Positions 52,245 to 62,594 of a DNA stretch of 64,000 bases are shown piece by piece. The stretch is from the NCBI RefSeq assembly GCF_040954645.1, contig NC_092810.1, positions 72,774,660 to 72,838,659 of the forward strand. The letters are read 5' to 3'. Within the stretch, counting starts at the first letter, position 1. Every line of letters begins with the position of its first letter. This DNA comes from Diabrotica undecimpunctata. Its lineage: Eukaryota > Arthropoda > Insecta > Coleoptera > Chrysomelidae. The notes under the pieces are model-generated. The model saw only the letters and a program-made list of their open reading frames with translations, did no database searches and had not been told where the DNA came from. The translations under genes and the position numbers were made by a program.

Positions 52245-52466
52245 CAGTGTATAAATGAATGGGCACAAAATAGAAAAAAAGAATGAAATAACCACATAAG
52301 CAGAATGGAGGAGACCCGTGTCGTCAAAATAGCAAGAGATAAGTAACCAATGGGAAGAAGAACTATCGGACGACCACGCAAAAGATGGAGTGACAACCTT
52401 TCATAGAGGTATTAATCCGCCAATGAACAAGCAGAATTGCTCATAAAGAGGAAGAAGAAGAAGAAG
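52245..52466 (+). pseudogene. LINE A, right part (C-terminus and tail)
   Basis: Continues LINE A in the same frame: QCINEWAQNRKKEWNNHISR, then MEETRVVKIARDK, a stop, and MGRRTIGRPRKRWSDNLS. Ends in a (GAA)n tail (52449-52466) directly before the 13-bp duplication AATGTTTAACTTA (52467-52479). Confidence 0.88.
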
Positions 52467-52479
52467 AATGTTTAACTTA

Positions 52480-53110
52480 CGTCAAAATTTAAAAAGTGTT
52501 ACTACGAAAGAGGGATCCTATTGTTCAAAAAATACAAATTTTTTTCTCCAAAATTTAAAAAACTTTGTAAGTTTCTAAAAAACATCAAAAACTGCTTGTG
52601 GCACTCCGGGAGTGACCGAGGAGTGGTAGCATAGCTTTCTTATCGTCTAAGCACTTACGCACTGAGCGATGGTTTTTAACTTAATTTAATTTATTTTACT
52701 TTATTCAATTTTATTTATTTTATTTACTTTAATTTTATTTTAATTTAATTTATTTTAATCTAAGCCAATTTATTTTATTTTAATTTAATGTATTTTATCC
52801 GTAGCCCACGATAAGAAGCTCTGCTTCCAAAAAGACAGCACTCTACAAAAAAAAACAGATTAAAAGTTTTGGTTATGAAACGGGTGCAAGCACCCATCCA
52901 TCTGGATAGAGTTGAAGTAAATTTTTTATTTTTTTAACAATAGGATCCCTCTTTCTTAGTGGTATTTTATAAATTTTGACATAAGTTGAACATTGTTTCA
53001 CTTAATAGTTACCTATATTAAGTTATTATATTATAGCATAGCTCTGAAGATGGCTTTCTAAGCCGAAAGCGCTCAGCTAGGAATTAAACGCCCACACACT
53101 TTTAAAATAC
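52480..53110. mobile_element. Penelope-like inverted terminal pair with hammerhead
   Basis: The left segment 52480-52535 (ACTACGAAAGAGGGATCC, ATTGTTC) is the inverted counterpart of 52940-53000. Including the piece at 46640-46743, each arm is about 150 bp and ends outward in a hammerhead. The 410-bp interior holds a T/A-rich low-complexity run (TTTATTTTA-like, 52675-52800) and no gene. Confidence 0.7.
53039..53079 (+). ncRNA. Hammerhead ribozyme candidate (PLE end, copy 5)
   Basis: TAGCT (stem I), CTGAAGA (core), one extra T, GGCTT/AAGCC stem II around a 3-base loop, GAAA (core), self-complementary AGCGCT stem III, C at 53074 as cleavage base, AGCTA closing stem I with TAGCT (5 bp). All invariant core positions are present. 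Confidence 0.75.
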
Positions 53111-53279
53111 GTTTCTTTTTAATTCATTCATTTGTCGTAAGTATGTACAAAAACATATCAGTCTTTTGCAATTGCATAAGCAATTCCTGAAATTAGTCTT
53201 TCCACCACCAGATAAAAAACCCAGTACCTATCTTTTCCTCCATTATATATACAAGCAAAATATGAACAAAAATAGCCAA

Positions 53280-53760
53280 ACTCATTAAAAAGAAAGGAAT
53301 AACATCGGCTTTCAGAACAGACAATAACAAACTTAAGTAAAAATACTAAAAACAACAAGAGCCCTAAGAAAAAGCACTCACAGTGGTGTATGTAGGTATA
53401 TAACTTACATGTGGGGTCTGTGCAAAGACTTACATCGGTCAAACTGGTAGAATCTTTAAAAAACGTAAAGCAGAACACAAAAGAGCTTTCAATAATAGAA
53501 AAACAGATTCTACGTACGCACTCACCTTCTAGATCATATTCATTCTTTTAATGAATGGATATGGAAAATAATAAATGAAAAAATACAGATATAATTCTGA
53601 ATGACCGACTTGAGACAAACAGCTCTCTCCTCTACTTGTTCAGTTAAATACTATAAAGTGTAGACACATACTAAAAATACATCACTTGAGAAAGGCACTC
53701 TGCCAAAACAGCTGTAGTGAAAACAAATTGTAATAAATTTTGTAGAAGTGTAGAAAACAA
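53280..53760 (+). pseudogene. Penelope-like endonuclease fragment with decayed 3' end
   Basis: NIGFRTDNN (end of RT), KALTVVYVGI, then the GIY-YIG endonuclease CGVCAKTYIGQTGRIFKKRK, EHKRAFNNRKTDSTYALTF, a stop, and HSFNEWIWKI in another frame. Downstream, TTGAGAAAGGCACTCTGCCA and AAACAGCTGTAGTG (about 53685-53718) is a decayed hammerhead-like end with a GGCA/TGCC stem II. The fragment is separate from the inverted pair to its left. Confidence 0.75.
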
Positions 53761-54609
53761 AAGTTTTCAGGGTTTTATTCTTAGAAAAAATGAACTTCAA
53801 TCAAGTAACGGTAGAATCCACCATTTATTTAGTGTATGGTTTTAGGGGTTCAGAGGATCTCTGCTACAGAGTCTGTAGCTTAAGCTCCCATTGTATACAG
53901 GTATCCCTTGACTGGAGCATTACAAGTTATAAGTCTGAGCTGATTCCTGTTTATTTTTATCTCACATATATTTTGCCACCTTCTGGAGAAAGTTAGAAAA
54001 AGAAAATCTAGAAATAACCAACAGACACCATTGAGTTAAGTTCGAGTGTGAAGTGCTATTTAAAATGCATAGAGTAAATCACCGGACTGCTACTGAAGCC
54101 TAACCAGATCTGAAGATGAATTTACTTGTATGGTATACGAAGGAATCTAAGATATCTTTAAGGTATCTATAATGCTCAGTGACAAGCAGTAAAGATATTC
54201 GTTGGAACGGATTTACATTCTTTCAGACTACCAAGTGTTTTAAAGGCTATTAAGTATTTACTTTTATGTTAAAACATATAGGATTTAGTAAGGTAAACAA
54301 TCTTTGAATTAACAGGCAGCAAACAACAAAGTAAGCCCGAGAAGGGGGTGTCAGGTAAAAAAGGGATCGGGGAAATGAAGAAGTTACAAATTGGTAGAAC
54401 AAGGAACAAGCCGGAACCCCTTTGTGGATTTCACAAAAGCCACGTAAAAAGAAGATTCCGTACCAGTCACACAACAAGTCGTTTCTGCTAAAATGAAAAA
54501 GAAACGACAGAACATTTATGGAAGCAATTACTTAAAAATATAACGCTACAGAATAAATTCTTTAAAATCATCCTGTTCCAGAAATGAACATATCATTTTA
54601 AAATATAAA
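53761..54609. other. Stretch without recognised gene
   Basis: No coding similarity or repeat structure recognised. Confidence 0.5.
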
Positions 54610-55170
54610 ATAAAAATATAGTTCTTTACACTTTTCTTAGTGTAGAATAAGTAAAATATTCACTAATATCAAGTTTACATCTCATTGGTTCTTTAATGAT
54701 TACTATTGTTCTAGTTTTCTGAGTTGAAATCGTCATGTTAAATTCTTTTGCTCTTGCATTAAATCTGTGAACTAGTCTTTGAAGGACATCTTCATTTTCG
54801 GCTATCAATATTACATCGTCTGCGTAACCAAGAAATTTAATTTCATTGTTCCCCATTCTGTGTCCTCTTCCTTTATTGACGCTTTTTATGATTTCATCCA
54901 TAATTAGATTGAATAGCATAGGGCTTAATGAATTCCCCTGTCTAATTCCATTGCCTGTACCTATATCTATGGGTTCCGTAAGTTGTCCATGTATTCCCAC
55001 TTTCATCTTATTGTTTGAATAGAGCATTTTCAATTGTTTTTATAATATCTAGATCTAGGATCTCTTTATTATACAAGAGATGTATTACATTTTTAAGTCT
55101 TACTCTGTCAAATGCCTTCTTCAATTCAATCAAACATAGGAATTCGGGTCTAGTGCATTATAATGCTTTC
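54610..55170 (-). pseudogene. LINE reverse transcriptase fragment, LINE A family
   Basis: Minus strand: FLCLIELKKAFDRV-like start near 55140, LLYNKEILDLDIIKTIENAL, HGQLTEPIDIGTGNGIRQGN, SLSPMLFNLIMDEIIKSVNK, IKFLGYADDVILIAENEDVL (catalytic pair intact) and AKEFNMTISTQKTRTIVIIK. It stops abruptly after MRCKLDIS. Same family as LINE A at 46.7 kb (TEPIEIGSGIRQGDSLSPML there), in the opposite orientation. One frameshift near 55020. Confidence 0.82.
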
Positions 55171-55379
55171 TTTGTAATCTGTTTTATGACGAATATTGTA
55201 TAAAACCAACTTTAAGTAGCAAAATCATAATAGTGCACCATTTAACTTTGTACGTGAACATAGTTGTTATATTATACAAACCAATATCGTTATCATTCTT
55301 TTTGCCTTTATCCCTATGTAACCAATATCAATCCCCTACACCGACGTATCTTGCCTAAGCGTCTCTCCCCAAGTCTTCT

Positions 55380-56075
55380 TCCACCTTCTTTTTCTATTCC
55401 TTCCAGGAATTTGTAAATTAGCAACTCTTCGTATTGGGTGATTGGCGTGTTGACGTTGAACACGCCCGAACCATCTTCCTAGACTTCCTCGAATATATTA
55501 ATTCTTAATTTTACCCTTTTTTACTACACAACACACTTTTTATCACACAACACATCACCCATTGCATTCCATTGCATCCATCCCGCTCTAAGTCTACTGC
55601 TTGCATCTCCATCTATTTCTCCATTATTCTGTAATACCGCCCATATGGACTTTTCACATACATTTCACCATCCAAAGTTATCGTCTTATTTGTACTGGTA
55701 ACACCATCTTTAAATGAACATGTTAAATACTTTTTTTATTCTACCATATTTTAAACTTTTTCATCAAGAACTGGTCTCTACTGATCCAGTTTCAATATTT
55801 CCTGATTATCTGATCCAACACAATAACGACTAAGCACTGAGTCCTGATGCAATCCTACTTTCACATGAAATTTATTAGTCTCATCCACACCTGTCCTAAC
55901 AGTTGTTACTCTCTCATACAAATCTCTCACATACTCAGAGGGAATTAATTTCTTATTAAGCGCCACAAAAGCTTTCGAGGAAATCTAAATCATATGCTTT
56001 CTCAAGATCAACGAATTCCATTTGCTTTGCGTAAATCCAAACTGATACTGCTTTTTAATTGGTAATCCAAATACC
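55380..56075 (-). pseudogene. LINE reverse transcriptase C-terminal fragment
   Basis: Minus strand: LNKKLIPSEYVRDLYERVTT, TGVDETNKFHVKVGLHQDSV (usual VGLHQGS), then an internal gap. Next QNNGEIDGDASSRLRAGWMQ and WNAMGDVLCDKK (post-RT KIP-type block), and finally LGRWFGRVQRQHANHPIRRV and NLQIPGRNRKRRWKKTWGET, the C-terminal tail. The YxDD segment and the YGAETW block are deleted. A further LINE family not otherwise seen in this window. Confidence 0.72.
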
Positions 56076-56964
56076 ATTACATTCGTATTATATTTGGAAT
56101 GACTAGGAGGAACGTAAATTATATGGGTTACATTAGACACATTAATAACTTGGACCATTTAGATAGAAAGGTTATATAGATCATTATGTGTAATTATGTC
56201 TTAGTGTATATTGAACATGTTGATGTTAATAATTTACATTATTAAAATAATTTTGGTTGTAAATTTTAAGTTGAGTCACCTTTATACATTTATGTTATGA
56301 TTTTTGATTATTTCCATGCTGTGAATTGGTATTAAATATATTAAGCTTTTTATATAGGGCAATACAAAGAATATCTTTAGCTTTATTAAATAGTTTTTAT
56401 TGTGTTTCCACGCTGTGTTAGTCAGTCTGTAAAAATATATTGTCAGTGAATTTGAAATATTCCGATATCTAAACATTTTCCATATTATTCCTAATTTATC
56501 AACCATATTCCGTGCTGAGAGTGTCAGGCCCTGGAGTGAAGTATCTAGATGGTAAAAATGACATGCACCCTACCCTCCATGCTATGGCTTGCTGGATGAA
56601 CCATACAATACGCAGTCAACACCCCGAGGTAAGAGCCAGAACCAAAGTGTATCAATACTCATAGGTTTATGAAACGCACCCGGCAGATCATAAAGGCCTT
56701 TTCATTTCACTCTTTTTTAACTTGTCTTGAGTGAAATATCTTTAGTATTTCCTATAAGCCTCTTTTGGCTCTTGTTAAGAGCAAATAATACTTAAGTCTG
56801 GAAATATGTTCCATTTAAGAGGCAACGAAGAGTCATCTGTCGGAGGAGTTGTGTTTTTTTATCCATAAAAAAAGGATACCAAACGTAACTACAATAAAAA
56901 GTGTATGTACCAGAGTCATTTATCTTATTATTCAATTGAATTCAAGATAAAACTTAAAATTATA
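56076..56964. other. Stretch without recognised gene
   Basis: AT-rich up to about 56500, then a GC-richer stretch (56510-56680) that may be a LINE 5' leader; no coding support. Confidence 0.45.
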
Positions 56965-57560
56965 CTTTACAGGTTAACTCACCGACTACGAGCCACTCAG
57001 ATGAGGAAGTTGATGAATTTTATGAAGATATCAGAGTAGCTATACAAACTTTAAAAAACAATTGGGAATCCCCTATGGGAAACTTTGCATTTGTTGACTT
57101 CTCGCAAGGAGAATTTCTTTTTGATGAACTCATTCTTGAGAAAGAAACCTCAGCGTAAGTGAACATGGAAGAGTCCGAACCAAAGAACAACAAATGAGAT
57201 TCATTTCGTAATAGCAAAAAGGAAAAATATAGTTCAGGATGTAATATTCAAACATTGAAAGAAGCTGAAAAGAAATACTGTCCTCGTGCTGAAAACAAAA
57301 AGTTAAGCCATAGCACGAAACATCTTCTAAAGCAAAGAGGAACACTTAGAGAAAATCAAAATTATAACACAAATTAACTAAGAATCTTTAATAAGAAAAT
57401 TTAAAATTAAGTCAGAAAGGATCTGAGACGATACAATACGATAGAAATAATTAGAGTAATAGAAGAAAGCAAAAGCTTGAAAGTACGACGGAGTATGTCC
57501 ATTGGAAGAACATCCACAAATTAAGAAATGAACAGGGGCAAATTATTGAGGATCGAGATT
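56965..57560 (+). pseudogene. RTE LINE endonuclease fragment
   Basis: Plus strand: NSPTTSHSDEEVDEFYEDIR (usual QVYAPTxSHxDEE), NWESPMGNFAFVDFSQGEFL, FDELILEKETSA, and after frame changes RRSMSIGRTSTN. It parallels the 9.0-9.3 kb endonuclease (APTSSHADEEIEQFYDDLY, RNERGEILLNFLLENN), but the GDFNAK block and catalytic Asp-His box are deleted. Confidence 0.6.
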
Positions 57561-58794
57561 AAATTATGAAACTATAGAGTTTTTATAGCCTTGATGCATT
57601 ATTCTCCATTCAAATTAGTTTTGTCGGGAATACCTTTTTAGATGGATTATCGTAGATAATGTTTTAAAAAGAATGATCACATTTTTAATTTATATGTCTT
57701 AGCTAAATATAGTATTGAATAAAAATTTGTGAAACGTGACTGCAAAAAACATCATGGTGTTTATTTATAATAAATTTAAAATAACATAAAAATATTATTA
57801 TCAAAAAAAAAAACAATTTGTTGTCACAAACAAATAAACAATTTCGCAGTCATAGCTTGAAAATGATCTCAAGAAGTTATTTATTTGTTAGAGAAAACTG
57901 ATATTAGCCTAGTAAAAATTAAACAAAAAATATTTTTATTTATCTATAAAAAATTGGTACCTGCCAAACCATCATAATAGTAAATGTATTTATCTGGCAA
58001 GTATTTCGAGGCGACGCACTGTGAGGAAAAAGTTCTTTGAATGGAATATACATTATTTTAATATATTTATAGGTTGCAGTTACATAATAAAAGTATCCAA
58101 TTGATGAATAAAACACAAATCGTGGATAATTTTCTGTCATATTTTAAAACACCCTGTTTTGTATTTTATTCTGAAGAAGAAAGTAATTTCTTATCTTGTC
58201 ACTTATAACTTATATCACTAAACTACTGTAATAGTTAAAAATACGAGTAAACTAAAGAACTTATAAGTTATACCACTAAACTAATAATATATTACTTAAA
58301 CATACCCGTAAACTAAAGTATTTCAATGTTTTAAAAATAACTAAGAATAATGTAAACTGTAGATACTAAGCAAGTTGATGAAGAAAATACAAGAATGAAT
58401 AACCGAAAATGGATTCTGATTCAAGCAAACTAACTGACCGTACGTTAACGATGAAACTAAGCGCCAATGATGAGTAACACGTTTCACTATTAGATTTCAG
58501 TATTTTTTAGCAATTTTCTTTAAAGTTGGAACACGCTTTTCTCGATTATTACTGGACACAGAAAGGTGAAAAAAAAAAAAAAAATCAACGATTACAGAAA
58601 AAAAAACTCTTTCAAGTGATGGGCGTAAAAAGTTTGTTTATAATAGAACGTTAGTATAATCCAATTTTTCAACAGAAGTTTCAAAAAAATTTAAAAAGTA
58701 AGACCATCACTTTGAAGGCAACATAATTTCGAATAACATGTCCAAATTTCGAGACATTTGGTAGGTAAATAACAGAGAAAACACTGTTCCTGTG
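57561..58794. other. Stretch without recognised gene
   Basis: AT-rich, with a 15-base A-run near 58568; no gene or repeat recognised. Confidence 0.5.
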
Positions 58795-59139
58795 TTTTGG
58801 TGCACCGATAAAACAAAACACATGTACCGAAACGCAACAGCTAGCGTTAGAGTGGGTGATCGTCAAACTCAGAGGTTCCCAATACAACGTGGAGTACGTC
58901 AGGGGGACACCATGTCACCGAAACTGTCCACTACGCTTTTGGAATATGTCTGTAAAAGGGCAAAACTGACCGATAAGGGCATAAACGTAAACGAAGAAAA
59001 GTTTAGCCGAGTTTTGCAGTTTAAATCAGCTCTACCTTTCCTCAATAGAAGGGGATTAAAAATAAATATATCTAAAACCCAGATGATGACAAACCCAGAT
59101 CATGATCTGCTATTGCATGATTTAAATATTAATGTCTAG
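58795..59139 (+). pseudogene. RTE LINE reverse transcriptase scrap
   Basis: MYRNATASVRVGDRQTQRFP, IQRGVRQGDTMSPKLSTTLL, RAKLTDKGINVNEEKFSRVL, then a deletion removing the FADD box, and RRGLKINISKTQMMTN. Closely parallel to the RTE copy at 46.1 kb (IKRGVRQGDTISPKLFITLL, VGLKINHTKTQIMTN). Confidence 0.78.
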
Positions 59140-59640
59140 TTGGAGACGGGACTTCAGTGTCGTATCATCGTTAATAATACCCATTTTCAAATTCCTTATC
59201 TTGATTTAATAATCTCGGGTTGACTTAATAATAAACCTATAGTAATATTTTATACAAGTAAGCTCGTCTTTAAAAAATGGTCTATAATATTGACAATTTT
59301 CAAGTGTACATTATAGACTACTCTTTACTTGAAAATGTGTAATCAAGTGCTGTCAGACGAACGAAAAATCGTATAGAATTTGTCAATAATATTGAACACT
59401 ATTTATTCAAGGAGTCCGGCATCCTAACATAGACGTTATTTTGATCGATCCTGACAAATTATGAAATTTACAGAGAAATAACAATCGCAAAATTCTTACA
59501 CTGCACTATCATACAGCGTTATAGTGTTAGTTCATTGTGCATCGAAGAAATATGTGGGTACATATTTTATTATTAATAAAGTAATCCGTGATTACAGTAT
59601 CTTAGAAACACAGTACATAAATTATACCAGGCATTTAGCA
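59140..59640. other. Non-coding leader of the following LINE
   Basis: No gene; may include the 5' untranslated region of the Jockey-like LINE. Confidence 0.4.
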
Positions 59641-60610
59641 ACAACCAGAATTTGATGTTACTGAGAATAACGATGAATTATCTGAATCTACTTCACAACT
59701 ACATTTATCTTACTCAGCTGCAGCCAGTAAACAACAAAAACCAATCTATCCATCCAAACTACAAGCAGTAGTTTTTAATTCTCTAAATAATGTCAAATTA
59801 GAAGAATACTTGTTAGCGATAAGCATTCTAGTTAGTCCAAAACATATTCTTTTTTCATAAAGAATCACCAATAATCGTATCTGTATTTATTTCCCAAGCA
59901 AACAAGTTGCAGATGAATTTTTTTTTAACACTGGATGTTTCATCGCTGTAAACAATATATAAATTCAAGCCCGTAGACTAATTACTCCAAGTGAAAGACT
60001 CTTCAATATATCTCCTACTATCCAGCATAAGATAACAGAGAAAGAACTTTTATCTTTAGGGCTGAAACTAACTTCATCAATGCCATTTTTGCGAATAGGA
60101 ACCACCAATCCGGAATACAAACATGTACTTAGTTTCCGACGACATATTTACATATCCACACATTCAAACAACAATTCCCGATTCCATTGTTATAACGTAT
60201 GACAACATTAACAATTGAATTTTTTAATACTAGACAATGTATGTTTCCATTGGAGACAACATGGCCACATTTCCAGTATTTCCTCAAAAACTGTAGATAA
60301 CTAAGATGCTGTCACAACAACTACATTTTTAAACAGAAATGAATCTAATACAGTATCTTCAGCAGCAACGATTGCTTTGACACTTTCCACAAAGAGTACC
60401 TCCACAAATATATCAAATACCTCAATGTCACCTTCAAAAACATCATCTGCAACCCACTTAACAACGCACGACACATCGACTACACTTAATGCAATATCAG
60501 TACTATCCAAAACAAATATATCTACCAACCACATCATCCCACACAAGCATTACTAAACAGTCTTCATCTTCCAGTCTACACAATAATTCTAGCTCTCTTA
60601 ATGAAAATTA
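59641..60610 (+). pseudogene. Jockey-like LINE ORF1 relic
   Basis: Plus strand, several frames: FDVTENNDELSESTSQLHLS, YPSKLQAVVFNSLNNVKLEE and NRICIYFPSKQVADEFFF (RRM-like strand/helix), RRLITPSERLFNISPTIQHK, LLSLGLKLTSSMPFLRIGTT, then NVCFHWRQHGHIS, a degenerate CCHC knuckle (C-x-x-x-x-x-x-GH). A Thr/Ser-rich tail follows (ALTLSTKSTSTNISNTSMSP). This is the nucleic-acid-binding gag-like protein of Jockey-type LINEs; many stops. Confidence 0.6.
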
Positions 60611-61058
60611 AGGTTGTCCGGCACCACAAGAATTTAGCATATCCAACGAGAAAAATACATCAAACTCATCCTCTAAACGAACTGAAAACGTATCTGAAGC
60701 AATAACATCTTCCATTGAGACATTAGATAGTGACAATGTATTTTCAAAGCAACCCAGAAACAAAAAAGAATAAAGACAAAAAGATCGACAATGCTTTTAA
60801 AAACCCTAACGCAATAAATTAAAGAATTTTTTGATTCCGAAAAACAAATATTAACCTTCGAAGAAACAGTTGATTTATTTGAAAACATTCAAGGAGCTAA
60901 AGATGTTATCAGTATTACAAATAAATAAACCTCAGACACTCAAGCATTTATAAGTCCATTTAAGTTTACTTATCCAAAGTCCATTCATTGTACATCCGAG
61001 TGTCCACTAAAATTGAAATGTACAATGTACAAAGTTAAAAAAGAAACCAACAAAACGA
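60611..61058 (+). other. ORF1-ORF2 junction of the Jockey-like LINE
   Basis: Frame-broken polar sequence, no clear motif. Confidence 0.4.
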
Positions 61059-61960
61059 GTGAGTAATCCCAGCAGCTTAACACTGAATTCAAAACAAAAT
61101 AAACATTCAATTTATTACAATATAATGGAAGATATGGATCTTTCACCTGCTATCATTTGTCTCCAAGAAACAAATTTCAAAGATCAACATTGCCATACAT
61201 TTAATAATTTTTCCACTTTTTATAAAAATAGAAACAACCAGGAAAAAGCAAGCGGCGGAGTGGTTATTTTATGTTAATAACACCCTTGGAGCACAAACAA
61301 TTCCTCTTACAATAAGGAAAAGGCAAGTGGTGGAGTGGTTATTTATGTTAATAACACCCTTGAATAACAAACGATTCCTCTTAGAACAGGCATCAAAGCT
61401 GTAGCCGTCTCAGTTAAAGCTTCCCAATGCACTAATGTATGCTTTATTTATGTTCCCATAAAGGCAGTCCTCTTCTTAACCGACTTAAAAACACTTATCT
61501 CACAAATACCTATGCCCAGGCTAATGTTAGGAGGTTTCAATAGTCACAACCAAATGTGGGGTTCAATAAATTTTAATACCAAAGGCAGACTAATCGAAGA
61601 CTTGTTAACAACAGAAAACTTAAAAACATTCTCAATGATGGACGACCAACCAGATTTAATGTACCTAATGGTAGGACATCGGTAATCGATCTATCGATTT
61701 GTGACTTAACTCTTTCAATCGCACTTAACTGAGATCCTCTACCCTTTTTATATGGGAGCGACCATTACCCAATAAAAGTATTTTCTGATAACATTACCTC
61801 TTGAGTACCAACCAGTCCAAAAATGGAACCTGAAAAACGATAATTGGAATAAATACACTGAGGCCATAAAAATAAGCATAGAATCACTAGACACCAGTTT
61901 TGACAGCACTGATATAAATGAAACTCTAAACAAAAAGAGAAATCAAACGATTTCTACCTA
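61059..61960 (+). pseudogene. Jockey-like LINE endonuclease relic
   Basis: Plus strand: LNSKQNKHSIYYNIMEDMDL, AIICLQETNFKDQHCHTFNN (catalytic Glu in QET), GGVVIYVNNTLE, PLRTGIKAVAVSVKASQCTN, VCFIYVPIKA, PMPRLMLGGFNSHNQMWGS (usual GDFNxH), SVIDLSICDLTLSI-like and KWNLKNDNWNKYTEAIKI. A 75-bp internal duplication (61240-61388) and several shifts break the frame. The RT is absent: the element breaks off at the repeat region starting 61928. Confidence 0.75.
61240..61388. repeat. 75-bp tandem duplication inside the LINE
   Basis: 61240-61314 and 61315-61388 repeat AGGAAAAAGCAAGCGGCGGA (second copy AGGAAAAGGCAAGTGGTGGA) through AATAACACCCTTG and ATTCCTCTTA. Confidence 0.88.
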
Positions 61961-62065
61961 GTAAAACCGAATTCAAATTTTTACCACTGTGTTTCCTAAA
62001 ACTTGCGAAACAAACAGCTGGATAAATTACTCGGCAAGGGAATCTAAAATTGCATTCCACATGCC
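61928..62065. repeat. 138-bp direct repeat, left copy
   Basis: Repeats at 62314-62451 with three differences; offset 386 bp. Contains GAAATCAAACGATTTCTACC and GCATTCCACATGCC. Confidence 0.9.
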
Positions 62066-62313
62066 GTTCATCCTGGTCAAAATTCGTAGTGAACTCGGTT
62101 TCTGGTACTCCAAACGAAGTAAGTAATAAAACATAATGACGGTATTAGATTTTTGTTTTGATACAGGGCAGCGACAACCGCTTATACGTATTTCGACCTC
62201 TTTAGGTCTCGTCAGAACGGTATAGCCACTGCTCTGAACCAAAACAAAAATCTCTCCCGTCCTAGACAATAGTTATCAAAATAACTATATATGGACGTAA
62301 CTACGCCATCTAA
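62066..62313 (-). mobile_element. 248-bp hammerhead-bearing insert
   Basis: Sequence unique between the two 138-bp copies. It contains the ribozyme on the minus strand, preceded (5' on the minus strand) by CTAGGACGGGAGAGATTTTT and followed by CAAAACAAAAATCTAATACC and an open minus frame across the region. Non-coding; could be a tiny hammerhead retroelement or a PLE end. Confidence 0.5.
62168..62232 (-). ncRNA. Complete hammerhead ribozyme, type I
   Basis: Minus-strand order: GCAGTGGC (outer stem I), TATA internal loop, CCGTT (inner stem I), CTGACGA (core), GACCT-AAAG-AGGTC (5-bp stem II hairpin), GAAA (core), self-complementary ATACGTAT as stem III, A at 62183 as cleavage base, AGCGG (pairs with CCGTT, one wobble), TT internal loop, GTCGCTGC (pairs with GCAGTGGC, two wobbles). 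Every invariant core base is present and the opposing internal loops sit where tertiary contacts form. RNA self-cleavage is predicted 3' of the A. Confidence 0.88.
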
Positions 62314-62451
62314 AAACAAAAAGAGAAATCAAACGATTTCTACCTAGCGAAACCGAATTCAAATTTTTACCACTGTGTTTACTAAAACTTGCGAAACAAA
62401 TAGCTGGATAAATTACTCGGCAAGGGAATCTAAAATTGCATTCCACATGCC
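62314..62451. repeat. 138-bp direct repeat, right copy
   Basis: Second copy of 61928-62065. A further partial repeat (CTGTGTTTCCTAAAACTTGC) follows at 62452-62481 before the AAAGT tail. Confidence 0.9.
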
Positions 62452-62482
62452 CTCTGTGTTTCCTAAAACTTGCGAAACAAAC

Positions 62483-62505
62483 TTTACTTTTACTTTACTT
62501 TACTT
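62483..62505 (-). repeat. (AAAGT)n tail of the right-hand LINE
   Basis: On the minus strand AAGTAAAGTAAAGTAAAAGT, the simple-repeat 3' tail of the LINE whose coding region ends at 62595. Confidence 0.75.
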
Positions 62506-62594
62506 AATCAGTAGACCCATTTGTACCTTTCGGTGTTGGGCCGTTTAAAATACAATTCATTACATTACAATATTTGACAGTCTTCTGAGGTGTC

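Noticed and set aside
52600..52665. tRNA-like or tRNA-derived SINE head
   Set aside because: An A-box-like GAGTGGTAGCATAGC is present, but no B box follows and no cloverleaf could be drawn.
53158..53478. Cys/Phe-rich minus-strand frame of 106 codons
   Set aside because: Antisense to the PLE endonuclease fragment; no independent support.
60301..60546. Val/Asp-rich minus-strand frame of 81 codons
   Set aside because: Antisense to the Thr/Ser-rich tail of the Jockey-like ORF1.
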